Positions 51,287 through 61,023 of a stretch of DNA of 64,000 nucleotides are shown piece after piece. Both the position numbers and the translations under genes were made by a program. The stretch's first letter is position 1, and the number at the start of each line of letters is the position of its first letter. Under the pieces are notes generated by a model. The model was not told the origin of the DNA and did not search any database. It was given only the letters and a program-made list of their open reading frames with translations. Source of the stretch: Escherichia ruysiae (GTDB lineage Bacteria > Pseudomonadota > Gammaproteobacteria > Enterobacterales > Enterobacteriaceae); the NCBI RefSeq assembly GCF_902498915.1, contig NZ_CABVLQ010000001.1. One strand, given 5' to 3'.

Positions 51287-52351
51287 ATGAAAAACGCCAC
51301 ACGCTTAACTGATGATCAACGCTGGCAATCTGTCTTAGCCCGCGACCCGAACGCCGACGGCGAATTTGTCTTCGCCGTGCGCACCACGGGCATCTTTTGC
51401 CGTCCGTCTTGCCGCGCCAGACATGCCTTGCGGGAAAACGTTTCTTTCTATACGGATGCCAGCGAGGCGCTTGCCGCTGGCTTTCGCCCCTGCAAACGTT
51501 GTCAGCCAGACAAAGCCAATCCCCAGCAACATCGCCTTGATAAAATTACCCACGCCTGCCGACTGCTGGAACAGGAAACGCCTGTAACGCTGGAAGCCTT
51601 AGCCGACCAGGTGGCGATGAGTCCGTTCCATTTGCATCGATTGTTTAAAGCGACGACTGGAATGACGCCTAAAGCCTGGCAACAGGCCTGGCGCGCTCGT
51701 CGTTTACGGGAATCTCTGGCAAAAGGGGAAAGCGTGACTCAGGCGATTCTCAATGCCGGATTCCCCGACGGCAGCAGTTACTACCGTAAAGCCGATGAAA
51801 CGCTGGGCATGACGGCTAAACAGTTTCGTCACGGTGGCGAAAGCCTGGCTGTGCGTTATGCGCTGGCTGATTGTAAGCTGGGTCGTTGCCTGGTGGCAGA
51901 AAGCGAGCGGGGGATTTGCGCGATATTACTGGGTGATGATGACGCGACATTAATCAGTGAACTGCGGCAGATGTTTCCCGCTGCCGACAACGCACCCGCT
52001 GACCCGACGTTTCAGCAACGCCTACGCGAAGTGATCGCCAGCCTCAATCAGCGCGATACGCCGCTGACGTTGCCGCTGGATATTCGCGGCACCGCTTTTC
52101 AACAGCAAGTCTGGCAGGCGCTGCGTACCATTCCTTGCGGTGAAACTGTGAGTTATCAGCAACTGGCAAACACCATCGGCAAACCGAAAGCGGTACGTGC
52201 CGTGGCAAGTGCCTGCGCCGCCAATAAGTTAGCGATCGTTATACCTTGTCATCGGGTGGTACGTGGTGATGGCACACTTTCCGGTTACCGCTGGGGTGTT
52301 TCGCGTAAAGCACAGTTGCTACGCCGTGAAGCTGAAAACGAGGAAAAATAA
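51287..52351 (+). CDS. ada: Ada, methylphosphotriester/O6-methylguanine methyltransferase and activator
   Basis: 354 residues from ATG 51287; an ATG at 51284 would add one methionine. N-terminal zinc domain with Cys38 (GIFCRPSC, methyl acceptor for phosphotriesters), Cys42, Cys69 and Cys72; AraC-type helix-turn-helix (about 85-180); C-terminal O6-alkylguanine transferase with Cys321 in IPCHRVVRG. Methylated Cys38 turns it into an activator of ada-alkB, alkA and aidB. The alkB start overlaps its stop by 1 bp. Confidence 0.97.
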   Translation: MKNATRLTDDQRWQSVLARDPNADGEFVFAVRTTGIFCRPSCRARHALRENVSFYTDASEALAAGFRPCKRCQPDKANPQQHRLDKITHACRLLEQETPVTLEALADQVAMSPFHLHRLFKATTGMTPKAWQQAWRARRLRESLAKGESVTQAILNAGFPDGSSYYRKADETLGMTAKQFRHGGESLAVRYALADCKLGRCLVAESERGICAILLGDDDATLISELRQMFPAADNAPADPTFQQRLREVIASLNQRDTPLTLPLDIRGTAFQQQVWQALRTIPCGETVSYQQLANTIGKPKAVRAVASACAANKLAIVIPCHRVVRGDGTLSGYRWGVSRKAQLLRREAENEEK

Positions 52352-53001
52352 TGTTGGATCTGTTTGCTGACGCTGAACCGTGGCAAGAACCCCTGGCACC
52401 TGGCGCGGTGATCCTGCGCCGTTTTGCCTTTAATACTGCGGAGCAACTGATGCAGGGAATCAGCAATGTCGCCCGCCAGTCACCGTTTCGCCAGATGGTC
52501 ACACCCGGCGGATATACCATGTCGGTGGCGATGACCAACTGCGGGCGTCTGGGCTGGACCACCAATCGGCAGGGTTATCTCTATTCGCCCATTGATCCGC
52601 AAACAAATAAACCGTGGCCCGCCATGCCGCAGAGTTTTCATAATTTATGTCAACGTGCGGCTACGGCGGCGGGCTATCCAGATTTCCAGCCAGATGCTTG
52701 TCTTATCAACCGCTATGCCCCTGGCGCGAAACTGTCGTTACATCAGGATAAAGACGAACCGGATCTGCGCGCACCGATTGTTTCTGTTTCTCTGGGCTTA
52801 CCCGCGATTTTTCAATTTGGTGGCCTCAAACGTAATGATCCGTTAAAACGACTGTTGCTGGAGCATGGCGACGTGGTGGTTTGGGGCGGTGAATCGCGGC
52901 TGTTTTATCACGGCATTCAACCACTCAAAGCGGGCTTTCATCCACTCACCGCCGACTGCCGCTACAATCTGACATTCCGTCAGGCAGGTAAAAAAGAATA
53001 A
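52351..53001 (+). CDS. alkB: AlkB, Fe(II)/2-oxoglutarate DNA dioxygenase
   Basis: 216 residues. Iron ligands His131 and Asp133 in LHQDKDEPD and His187 in FYHGIQPL; 2-oxoglutarate-binding arginines in CRYNLTFR near 204 and 210. It reverses 1-methyladenine and 3-methylcytosine by oxidative demethylation. Second gene of the ada operon (TAATG overlap). Confidence 0.98.
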   Translation: MLDLFADAEPWQEPLAPGAVILRRFAFNTAEQLMQGISNVARQSPFRQMVTPGGYTMSVAMTNCGRLGWTTNRQGYLYSPIDPQTNKPWPAMPQSFHNLCQRAATAAGYPDFQPDACLINRYAPGAKLSLHQDKDEPDLRAPIVSVSLGLPAIFQFGGLKRNDPLKRLLLEHGDVVVWGGESRLFYHGIQPLKAGFHPLTADCRYNLTFRQAGKKE

Positions 53002-53076
53002 AAATAAGAATTATTATTGCTGTGAGCGCGGAGATGTTTAAACTGCGGGCTGTAATTCATTGTCCGGGTTTTCTGC

Positions 53077-54720
53077 ATGGAACTTCTTGTACTTGTCTGG
53101 CGGCAGTATCGCTGGCCATTTATCAGTGTGATGGCGCTAAGCCTCGCCAGTGCGGCATTAGGCATTGGCTTAATTGCTTTTATCAATCAGCGCCTTATCG
53201 AAACGGCGGATACCAGTCTGCTGGTGTTGCCGGAGTTTCTGGGGTTATTGCTGCTGTTGATGGCCGTCACTCTCGGATCGCAACTGGCGCTCACCACTTT
53301 GGGGCATCACTTCGTTTACCGACTGCGTAGTGAATTTATCAAGCGGATTCTCGATACTCACGTCGAGCGCATTGAACAACTCGGTAGCGCCTCGTTGTTG
53401 GCGGGGTTAACCAGCGATGTGCGCAATATCACCATTGCTTTTGTGCGTCTGCCGGAACTGGTGCAGGGGATCATCCTCACTATCGGTTCCGCGGCGTATT
53501 TGTGGATGCTGTCGGGTAAAATGTTGCTGGTAACGGCTATCTGGATGGCAGTCACCATTTGGGGCGGTTTTGTGCTGGTGGCGCGGGTGTACAAACATAT
53601 GGCGACCCTGCGTGAAACCGAAGACAAGCTGTACACGGATTTTCAAACCGTACTCGAAGGGCGCAAAGAGCTGACTCTGAACCGTGAACGCGCCGAGTAT
53701 GTGTTTAACAACCTCTACATTCCTGATGCGCAAGAGTATCGCCATCATATTATTCGCGCAGACACCTTCCATCTTAGTGCCGTGAACTGGTCAAACATCA
53801 TGATGCTGGGCGCAATCGGCCTGGTGTTCTGGATGGCGAACAGTCTCGGTTGGGCTGATACCAACGTTGCCGCGACCTATTCGTTGACGCTGTTATTCCT
53901 GCGTACGCCGCTGCTTTCGGCGGTTGGCGCATTGCCGACGCTGCTGACGGCGCAGGTGGCGTTTAACAAGCTGAACAAATTCGCGCTCGCGCCTTTCAAA
54001 GCAGAGTTTCCGCGCCCGCAGGCGTTTCCCAACTGGCAAACGCTGGAGCTGCGTAACGTGACGTTTGCTTATCAGGATAACGCGTTTTCCGTTGGGCCGA
54101 TTAACCTCACCATCAAACGTGGTGAACTGCTGTTTCTGATTGGTGGCAACGGTAGCGGAAAATCGACGCTGGCGATGTTGCTGACGGGCTTGTATCAGCC
54201 ACAAAGCGGCGAAATCTTGCTGGATGGCAAACCTGTCAGCGGCGAACAACCGGAAGATTATCGCAAACTGTTTTCGGCAGTGTTTACCGATGTCTGGCTG
54301 TTTGATCAACTGCTGGGGCCGGAGGGTAAACCCGCTAACCCGCAACTGGTTGAGAAGTGGCTGGCGCAGCTGAAAATGGCTCATAAGCTTGAGTTAAGCA
54401 ACGGGCGTATTGTTAACCTGAAGTTATCAAAAGGGCAGAAAAAACGCGTGGCGCTGTTGCTGGCGCTGGCAGAAGAACGCGATATTATCCTGCTGGATGA
54501 ATGGGCGGCGGATCAGGACCCACACTTCCGTCGTGAGTTTTATCAGGTGCTGCTGCCGCTAATGCAGGAGATGGGTAAAACGATTTTCGCCATCAGTCAT
54601 GATGATCATTACTTTATCCACGCTGACCGCCTGCTGGAGATGCGCAACGGGCAACTTAGCGAACTGACGGGCGAAGAGCGCGATGCTGCTTCGCGTGATG
54701 CCGTTGCCCGGACGGCATAA
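53077..54720 (+). CDS. yojI: YojI, ABC exporter (microcin J25 efflux)
   Basis: 547 residues, fused type I exporter. N-terminal membrane domain has about six segments; the ATPase domain carries Walker A IGGNGSGKST, signature LSKGQKKR and Walker B DIILLDEWAADQD. Reported in E. coli to export microcin J25 with TolC and to be Lrp-activated. Similar in layout to cyclic-peptide exporter SyrD. Same strand as alkB, 75 bp downstream. Confidence 0.95.
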   Translation: MELLVLVWRQYRWPFISVMALSLASAALGIGLIAFINQRLIETADTSLLVLPEFLGLLLLLMAVTLGSQLALTTLGHHFVYRLRSEFIKRILDTHVERIEQLGSASLLAGLTSDVRNITIAFVRLPELVQGIILTIGSAAYLWMLSGKMLLVTAIWMAVTIWGGFVLVARVYKHMATLRETEDKLYTDFQTVLEGRKELTLNRERAEYVFNNLYIPDAQEYRHHIIRADTFHLSAVNWSNIMMLGAIGLVFWMANSLGWADTNVAATYSLTLLFLRTPLLSAVGALPTLLTAQVAFNKLNKFALAPFKAEFPRPQAFPNWQTLELRNVTFAYQDNAFSVGPINLTIKRGELLFLIGGNGSGKSTLAMLLTGLYQPQSGEILLDGKPVSGEQPEDYRKLFSAVFTDVWLFDQLLGPEGKPANPQLVEKWLAQLKMAHKLELSNGRIVNLKLSKGQKKRVALLLALAEERDIILLDEWAADQDPHFRREFYQVLLPLMQEMGKTIFAISHDDHYFIHADRLLEMRNGQLSELTGEERDAASRDAVARTA

Positions 54721-54731
54721 TATTTCGACGC

Positions 54732-54760
54732 TGACCTGGCGGACTGCTGCCGCCAGGTCA
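54732..54760 (+). terminator. Hairpin after yojI
   Basis: TGACCTGGCGG / CCGCCAGGTCA 11-bp stem with a 7-base loop, 12 bp after the stop. T run is broken (ATATTCT). The rest of the gap to mqo (54761-54937) is AT-rich and holds the mqo promoter. Confidence 0.65.
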
Positions 54761-54937
54761 ATATTCTAAAAATCCCTTCGTTTCTAATAACCCTATAATT
54801 AATCAACGAAATTATAATGTTTCTAAAATTAGAATATAATTTATAAACATTATTTAAATGTTGTTACTTAAGTGTTACCGTTGATGCCGCGCAAATCTCA
54901 CCTGCAATAAAGCGACTAAAAGTAAGGCATTAACAAG

Positions 54938-56584
54938 ATGAAAAAAGTGACTGCCATGCTCTTCTCGATGGCCGTGGGGCTTAATGCCGTTTCGATGGCG
55001 GCAAAAGCGAAAGCGTCCGAGGAGCAGGAAACTGATGTACTGTTGATTGGCGGCGGCATTATGAGCGCCACATTGGGGACTTATTTACGCGAGCTGGAGC
55101 CAGAGTGGTCGATGACCATGGTAGAGCGCCTGGAGGGTGTCGCGCAGGAGAGTTCGAACGGCTGGAACAACGCCGGAACGGGGCATTCTGCGCTGATGGA
55201 ACTCAATTACACCCCGCAAAACGCCGATGGCAGCATCAGTATTGAAAAAGCAGTCGCCATTAATGAAGCATTCCAGATTTCCCGCCAGTTCTGGGCGCAC
55301 CAGGTCGAGCGCGGCGTGCTGCGTACTCCGCGTTCATTTATCAATACCGTTCCGCACATGAGCTTTGTCTGGGGCGAAGATAACGTCAATTTCCTGCGTG
55401 CCCGCTATGCGGCATTGCAACAAAGTTCGCTGTTTCGCGGTATGCGTTACTCTGAAGATCACGCGCAAATCAAAGAGTGGGCTCCGTTAGTGATGGAAGG
55501 GCGCGATCCGCAGCAGAAAGTGGCGGCTACACGCACAGAAATCGGCACTGATGTGAACTACGGCGAGATCACCCGCCAGTTAATTGCTTCCTTGCAGAAG
55601 AAATCTAACTTCTCGCTGCAACTCAGCAGTGAAGTCCGCGCCCTCAAACGTAATGACGATAACACCTGGACCGTCACCGTTGCCGATCTGAAAAATGGCA
55701 CTGCACAGAACATCCGCGCGAAATTTGTCTTTATCGGCGCGGGCGGTGCGGCGCTGAAGCTGTTACAGGAATCGGGTATTCCGGAAGCGAAAGACTACGC
55801 TGGTTTCCCGGTTGGTGGGCAGTTCCTTGTTTCGGAAAACCCGGACGTGGTTAACCATCATCTGGCGAAGGTCTATGGGAAAGCCTCCGTTGGCGCACCG
55901 CCAATGTCGGTTCCGCATATCGATACCCGTGTGCTGGACGGTAAACGCGTAGTGCTGTTTGGGCCATTTGCCACCTTCTCAACCAAATTCCTCAAAAACG
56001 GTTCACTGTGGGATCTGATGAGTTCCACCACCACCTCTAACGTGATGCCGATGATGCACGTCGGGCTGGATAATTTCGATCTGGTGAAATATCTGGTAAG
56101 TCAGGTGATGTTGAGTGAAGAGGATCGTTTTGAAGCGTTGAAAGAGTACTATCCGCAGGCGAAAAAAGGGGACTGGCGTTTGTGGCAAGCAGGACAGCGT
56201 GTGCAGATTATCAAACGCGATGCCGATAAAGGCGGCGTACTGCGTCTGGGGACAGAAGTGGTCAGCGACCAGCAAGGAACCATTGCCGCGCTGTTGGGGG
56301 CATCTCCGGGGGCGTCAACCGCCGCGCCGATTATGTTGAATTTGCTGGAAAAAGTATTTGGCGATCGCGTTTCCAGCCCGCAATGGCAGGCAACGTTGAA
56401 AGCGATCGTTCCGTCTTATGGCCGTAAGCTGAACGGCGATGTGGCGGCAACAGAACGCGAGTTGCAGTACACCAGCGAAGTGCTGGGGCTGAAATACGAT
56501 AAGCCGCAGGCGGCAGACAGTACGCCGAAACCGCAGTTGAAACCGCAACCCGTTCAAAAAGAAGTGGCGGATATTGCGTTGTAA
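54938..56584 (+). CDS. mqo: Mqo, malate:quinone oxidoreductase
   Basis: 548 residues, FAD-dependent. Dinucleotide motif VLLIGGGIMSATLGTYL near residue 35, after an N-terminal stretch that resembles a signal peptide but is typical for this E. coli protein. It oxidises malate to oxaloacetate and reduces quinone at the membrane, bypassing NAD-linked Mdh. The C-terminal tail (KPQAADSTPKPQLKPQPVQKE) is rich in Pro, Lys and Gln. Followed by a BIME array. Confidence 0.97.
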   Translation: MKKVTAMLFSMAVGLNAVSMAAKAKASEEQETDVLLIGGGIMSATLGTYLRELEPEWSMTMVERLEGVAQESSNGWNNAGTGHSALMELNYTPQNADGSISIEKAVAINEAFQISRQFWAHQVERGVLRTPRSFINTVPHMSFVWGEDNVNFLRARYAALQQSSLFRGMRYSEDHAQIKEWAPLVMEGRDPQQKVAATRTEIGTDVNYGEITRQLIASLQKKSNFSLQLSSEVRALKRNDDNTWTVTVADLKNGTAQNIRAKFVFIGAGGAALKLLQESGIPEAKDYAGFPVGGQFLVSENPDVVNHHLAKVYGKASVGAPPMSVPHIDTRVLDGKRVVLFGPFATFSTKFLKNGSLWDLMSSTTTSNVMPMMHVGLDNFDLVKYLVSQVMLSEEDRFEALKEYYPQAKKGDWRLWQAGQRVQIIKRDADKGGVLRLGTEVVSDQQGTIAALLGASPGASTAAPIMLNLLEKVFGDRVSSPQWQATLKAIVPSYGRKLNGDVAATERELQYTSEVLGLKYDKPQAADSTPKPQLKPQPVQKEVADIAL

Positions 56585-56589
56585 TGGTG

Positions 56590-56885
56590 CGCCGCATCCG
56601 GCATTGAGTGTCGGATGCGGCGTAACCGCCTTATCCGACCTACGGGGTGCCGCATTTCACAGCAGCGTAGGCCTGATAAGACGCGCAGCGTCGCATCAGG
56701 CAACCGACTCCGGGCGCTAGATGTCGGATGCGGCGTAACCGCCTTATCCGACCTACGGGGTGCCGCATTTCACAGTAGCGTAGGCCTGATAAGACGCGTC
56801 AGCGTCGCATCAGGCAACCGGCTCGTGCGCCAGATGTCGGATGCGGCGTGACCGCCTTATCCGACATACGGAGTGCAGCACTTCA
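56590..56885. repeat. BIME array between mqo and eco, period 113 bp
   Basis: Copies of GTCGGATGCGGCGTAACCGC...TTATCCGAC start near 56610, 56723 and 56836, exactly 113 bp apart. Between them lie opposite-type REPs GCCTGATAAGACGCG-AGCGTCGCATCAGGC. The first two units are nearly identical; the third has GTGACCGCC and CGACATACG changes and lacks the second REP. The gap is between convergent genes. Confidence 0.92.
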
Positions 56886-56892
56886 CAGCAGT

Positions 56893-57381
56893 TTAGCGAA
56901 CTACCGCGTTGTCAATTTTCTCTTCCGCCTTCCAGACCCGGTACTTCACATCCACATTGTCTGGCGTATACACCACGATCGGCAGCTTACTGTTGTAACG
57001 CAGCATTCCAGCATCGCCCAGATACGCGGTGACAAATTTCTTCTCTTTCTTGCCATCCGGGCAGGCCATCATCGTCGAAACCGGGGAGCTTACTTTATCA
57101 AAGACATAATAATCATAGCCCCAGCCTTCCAGCGTTTTGCTTTCCAGCTTCCCGCCGAGACGATGCAAATTGCAATCGACTTCCAGCGTCTGACCGATTA
57201 ACAGTTCTACTTTCAGGGTAGATTCATCTTCTTGCGGAGTTAACTGAATCACCTGACGCTTCATGCCTTTTTCAGCTTGTGGATAAGGCGCTACTTTCTC
57301 CAGTGGCTGGACACTCTCTGCCGCCCAGGCGGAGGTGGTAGCGAAAGCGGCAAACAATACTGCAGGTAGAATGGTCTTCAT
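56893..57381 (-). CDS. eco: Ecotin, periplasmic serine protease inhibitor
   Basis: 162 residues with a 20-residue signal peptide (ending SAWA). In the mature protein the reactive-site methionine P1 is Met84 in VSTMMACPDG, with the disulfide Cys50-Cys87. It inhibits trypsin, chymotrypsin, elastase and blood serine proteases as a dimer, shielding the cell. Convergent with mqo, divergent from napF. Confidence 0.98.
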   Translation of the reverse strand: MKTILPAVLFAAFATTSAWAAESVQPLEKVAPYPQAEKGMKRQVIQLTPQEDESTLKVELLIGQTLEVDCNLHRLGGKLESKTLEGWGYDYYVFDKVSSPVSTMMACPDGKKEKKFVTAYLGDAGMLRYNSKLPIVVYTPDNVDVKYRVWKAEEKIDNAVVR

Positions 57382-57638
57382 TTTTGCTTTCCTTCTTCAT
57401 TTATAGGTTTTCACCGATGATGTCGCTGAAGGTTAACATATTCATCAGATTTATTAATTTGCTTTATGAATAACCTAAAGAATATTCAGACAATTTTACC
57501 TGCCCTTTTAGTGTTAAATTCTGATGAATGGCGAAGCCTGGAGAAATATTTCTGGTGAATTAATCGCTATATAAATATGTTTATAACCATTTGAAATGTG
57601 AGCAAAAGCCCGTTTTTGCCACTCTTCCCACCACTCTT
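57382..57638. other. Left part of the eco-napF gap
   Basis: AT-rich region carrying the eco promoter (minus strand). No ORF of note. The right part of the gap (57639-57786) holds the nap regulatory sites and leader. Confidence 0.5.
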
Positions 57639-57652
57639 TTGATCCTGCTACA
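57639..57652 (+). promoter_or_regulatory. FNR site of the nap operon
   Basis: TTGAT-CCTG-CTACA: the left half matches the FNR consensus TTGAT-N4-ATCAA, the right half is weak. Its centre is 20 bp from the NarP site, matching the known centres (about -64.5 and -44.5). Confidence 0.75.
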
Positions 57653-57657
57653 GGTTT

Positions 57658-57673
57658 TACCCCGATCGGGGTA
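57658..57673 (+). promoter_or_regulatory. NarP/NarL heptamer pair
   Basis: TACCCCG-AT-CGGGGTA, a perfect 7-2-7 inverted repeat. NarP activates nap with low nitrate; NarL competes at this site and lowers expression at high nitrate. Confidence 0.9.
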
Positions 57674-57786
57674 TGCATCTTTGACACATCCTTTAATATC
57701 TTAGCGGCTATAAAAATGGCTTATTAATTATGCGGTTTATTTGGTCGCTCTCAGTTTTCAGAGCGCGTTAATGATGGAAGGTCAAT

Positions 57787-58281
57787 GTGAAGATTGATGC
57801 ATCCCGTCGGGGCATACTCACTGGTCGCTGGCGCAAAGCCAGTAACGGTATCCGTCCGCCCTGGTCCGGTGATGAATCTCATTTTCTGACCCATTGCACC
57901 CGCTGCGACGCCTGTATTAATGCTTGTGAAAACAACATTCTGCAACGCGGCGCGGGCGGCTATCCGAGCGTTAATTTCAAAAATAACGAGTGCAGCTTCT
58001 GTTACGCCTGCGCGCAGGCTTGCCCCGAATCGCTATTTTCTCCGCGCCACACCAGGGCCTGGGATTTGCTGTTCACCATCGGGGAGGCGTGCCTGGCGTA
58101 TCAGTCAGTTGAATGCCGCCGCTGTCAGGATAGCTGTGAGCCAATGGCAATTATCTTTCGCCCGACGCTCTCCGGGATCTACCAGCCGCAACTTAATAGC
58201 CAACTTTGCAACGGATGTGGAGCATGTGCAGCCAGCTGTCCGGTATCAGCCATAACTGCGGAGTATCTCCATGCACACTAA
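57787..58281 (+). CDS. napF: NapF, iron-sulfur protein of periplasmic nitrate reductase
   Basis: 164 residues with four Cys clusters of the [4Fe-4S] type: CTRCDACINACENN, CSFCYACAQACP, CRRCQDSCEP and CNGCGACAASCP. Cytoplasmic; it interacts with NapA and is thought to help its cluster assembly before export. First gene of napFDAGHBC. Overlaps napD by 11 bp. Confidence 0.96.
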   Translation: MKIDASRRGILTGRWRKASNGIRPPWSGDESHFLTHCTRCDACINACENNILQRGAGGYPSVNFKNNECSFCYACAQACPESLFSPRHTRAWDLLFTIGEACLAYQSVECRRCQDSCEPMAIIFRPTLSGIYQPQLNSQLCNGCGACAASCPVSAITAEYLHAH

Positions 58282-58534
58282 CTGGCAAGTTTGCAGCCTG
58301 GTCGTGCAGGCCAAAAGCGAACGAATTTCAGACATCAGCACCCAACTGAACGCCTTTCCCGGCTGTGAAGTTGCTGTCAGCGACGCGCCGAGCGGTCAGT
58401 TGATTGTGGTGGTGGAAGCAGAAGACAGCGAAACGCTGATCCAAACCATTGAGTCAGTACGCAACGTAGAGGGCGTGCTGGCGGTGTCGCTGGTTTATCA
58501 CCAGCAGGAAGAGCAAGGTGAGGAAACACCATGA
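58271..58534 (+). CDS. napD: NapD, chaperone for NapA maturation
   Basis: 87 residues, small ferredoxin-like fold protein. It binds the Tat signal peptide of NapA so the enzyme receives its molybdenum cofactor before export. Overlaps napA by 4 bp (ATGA), fitting chaperone-client coupling. Confidence 0.96.
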   Translation: MHTNWQVCSLVVQAKSERISDISTQLNAFPGCEVAVSDAPSGQLIVVVEAEDSETLIQTIESVRNVEGVLAVSLVYHQQEEQGEETP

Positions 58535-61017
58535 AACTCAGTCGTCGTAGCTTTATGAAAGCTAACGCCGTTGCGGCCGCTGCGGCGGCTGCCGGTCTCA
58601 GCGTGCCGGGCGTTGCCCGCGCCGTTGTTGGTCAGCAGGAAGCCATTAAATGGGATAAAGCGCCGTGCCGTTTCTGCGGTACTGGTTGCGGCGTTCTGGT
58701 CGGAACGCAGCAGGGGCGTGTGGTGGCCTGTCAGGGCGACCCGGACGCACCGGTTAACCGTGGTCTGAACTGCATTAAGGGCTATTTCCTGCCCAAAATC
58801 ATGTACGGTAAAGACCGTTTGACGCAGCCGCTTCTGCGTATGAAAAACGGTAAATATGACAAAGAAGGCGAATTTACCCCAATCACCTGGGATCAGGCCT
58901 TCGATGTGATGGAAGAGAAATTCAAAACCGCCCTGAAAGAAAAAGGGCCGGAATCGATCGGTATGTTCGGTTCTGGTCAGTGGACTATCTGGGAAGGTTA
59001 TGCCGCGTCCAAGCTGTTCAAAGCGGGCTTCCGTTCGAACAACATCGACCCGAACGCGCGTCACTGTATGGCGTCGGCGGTGGTTGGCTTTATGCGTACC
59101 TTTGGTATGGATGAGCCGATGGGCTGCTATGACGACATCGAGCAGGCTGACGCGTTTGTGCTGTGGGGCGCAAACATGGCGGAGATGCACCCGATCCTCT
59201 GGTCGCGCATCACTAACCGTCGTCTCTCTAACCAGAACGTCACCGTGGCGGTGCTTTCTACCTACCAGCATCGTAGCTTCGAACTGGCGGATAACGGCAT
59301 CATCTTTACGCCACAGTCTGACCTGGTGATCCTGAACTACATCGCCAACTATATCATTCAAAACAATGCGATAAATCAGGACTTCTTCAGCAAACACGTT
59401 AATCTGCGTAAAGGGGCGACGGACATCGGCTACGGTTTACGTCCGACCCATCCGCTGGAAAAAGCAGCGAAGAATCCAGGTTCTGACGCCTCCGAACCGA
59501 TGAGCTTTGAAGATTACAAAGCCTTCGTTGCTGAGTATACGCTGGAAAAAACTGCCGAAATGACCGGCGTGCCGAAAGATCAGTTAGAACAACTGGCGCA
59601 GCTGTATGCCGATCCGAACAAGAAAGTCATCTCCTACTGGACGATGGGCTTCAACCAGCATACTCGTGGCGTGTGGGCCAACAACCTGGTCTACAACCTG
59701 CACCTGCTGACCGGAAAAATTTCCCAGCCGGGTTGCGGTCCGTTCTCCCTGACCGGGCAGCCTTCCGCGTGCGGTACTGCGCGTGAAGTGGGCACCTTTG
59801 CTCACCGTCTGCCTGCGGACATGGTGGTGACTAACGAGAAACACCGTGATATCTGCGAGAAGAAGTGGAATATCCCGAGCGGCACCATTCCGGCGAAAAT
59901 CGGTCTGCACGCGGTGGCACAAGACCGTGCGCTGAAAGACGGCAAGCTGAATGTTTACTGGACCATGTGTACCAACAACATGCAGGCCGGGCCGAACATT
60001 AATGAAGAGCGTATGCCGGGCTGGCGCGATCCGCGCAACTTCATCATCGTCTCCGATCCGTATCCGACAGTCAGTGCGCTGGCAGCGGACTTGATCCTGC
60101 CGACCGCAATGTGGGTAGAGAAAGAGGGCGCTTACGGTAATGCCGAACGCCGTACTCAGTTCTGGCGTCAGCAGGTACAGGCCCCGGGCGAAGCGAAATC
60201 GGATCTCTGGCAGTTAGTCCAGTTCTCCCGCCGCTTCAAAACAGAAGAAGTATGGCCGGAAGAGCTGCTGGCGAAGAAACCGGAACTGCGTGGCAAAACG
60301 CTGTACGAAGTTCTGTATGCCACCCCCGAAGTGAGCAAATTCCCGCTATCCGAACTGGCGGAAGATCAGCTGAACGATGAATCCCGCGAGCTGGGCTTCT
60401 ATCTGCAAAAAGGGCTGTTCGAAGAGTACGCATGGTTTGGTCGCGGTCACGGTCACGATCTGGCACCGTTCGATGACTACCACAAAGCGCGCGGTCTGCG
60501 CTGGCCGGTGGTGAACGGTAAAGAAACGCAGTGGCGTTACAGCGAAGGTAACGACCCGTACGTGAAAGCGGGCGAAGGCTATAAGTTCTACGGTAAACCG
60601 GATGGCAAAGCGGTGATCTTCGCACTGCCGTTCGAACCGGCGGCGGAAGCACCGGATGAAGAGTACGATCTGTGGCTCTCTACCGGACGCGTCCTGGAGC
60701 ACTGGCACACCGGCAGTATGACTCGCCGTGTGCCGGAACTGCACCGTGCCTTCCCGGAAGCGGTCCTGTTTATTCACCCGTTGGATGCGAAAGCGCGCGA
60801 TCTGCGCCGTGGCGACAAAGTGAAAGTGGTTTCTCGCCGTGGCGAAGTGATCTCGATTGTTGAAACGCGCGGTCGTAACCGTCCGCCGCAGGGCCTGGTG
60901 TACATGCCGTTCTTCGACGCCGCACAGCTGGTTAACAAACTGACGCTGGATGCGACCGATCCGCTCTCGAAAGAGACGGACTTCAAGAAGTGCGCGGTCA
61001 AACTGGAGAAGGTGTAA
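58531..61017 (+). CDS. napA: NapA, periplasmic nitrate reductase catalytic subunit
   Basis: 828 residues. Tat signal with SRRSFMKANAVAAAAAAAG. Then the [4Fe-4S] motif CRFCGTGCGVLVG, a further Cys in GLNCIKGYF, and the Mo-ligand cysteine in NARHCMASAV; bis-MGD molybdopterin family. Reduces nitrate to nitrite in the periplasm, taking electrons from NapB. Needs NapD for maturation and MoaA-type cofactor synthesis. Confidence 0.98.
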   Translation: MKLSRRSFMKANAVAAAAAAAGLSVPGVARAVVGQQEAIKWDKAPCRFCGTGCGVLVGTQQGRVVACQGDPDAPVNRGLNCIKGYFLPKIMYGKDRLTQPLLRMKNGKYDKEGEFTPITWDQAFDVMEEKFKTALKEKGPESIGMFGSGQWTIWEGYAASKLFKAGFRSNNIDPNARHCMASAVVGFMRTFGMDEPMGCYDDIEQADAFVLWGANMAEMHPILWSRITNRRLSNQNVTVAVLSTYQHRSFELADNGIIFTPQSDLVILNYIANYIIQNNAINQDFFSKHVNLRKGATDIGYGLRPTHPLEKAAKNPGSDASEPMSFEDYKAFVAEYTLEKTAEMTGVPKDQLEQLAQLYADPNKKVISYWTMGFNQHTRGVWANNLVYNLHLLTGKISQPGCGPFSLTGQPSACGTAREVGTFAHRLPADMVVTNEKHRDICEKKWNIPSGTIPAKIGLHAVAQDRALKDGKLNVYWTMCTNNMQAGPNINEERMPGWRDPRNFIIVSDPYPTVSALAADLILPTAMWVEKEGAYGNAERRTQFWRQQVQAPGEAKSDLWQLVQFSRRFKTEEVWPEELLAKKPELRGKTLYEVLYATPEVSKFPLSELAEDQLNDESRELGFYLQKGLFEEYAWFGRGHGHDLAPFDDYHKARGLRWPVVNGKETQWRYSEGNDPYVKAGEGYKFYGKPDGKAVIFALPFEPAAEAPDEEYDLWLSTGRVLEHWHTGSMTRRVPELHRAFPEAVLFIHPLDAKARDLRRGDKVKVVSRRGEVISIVETRGRNRPPQGLVYMPFFDAAQLVNKLTLDATDPLSKETDFKKCAVKLEKV

Positions 61018-61023
61018 GCCATT

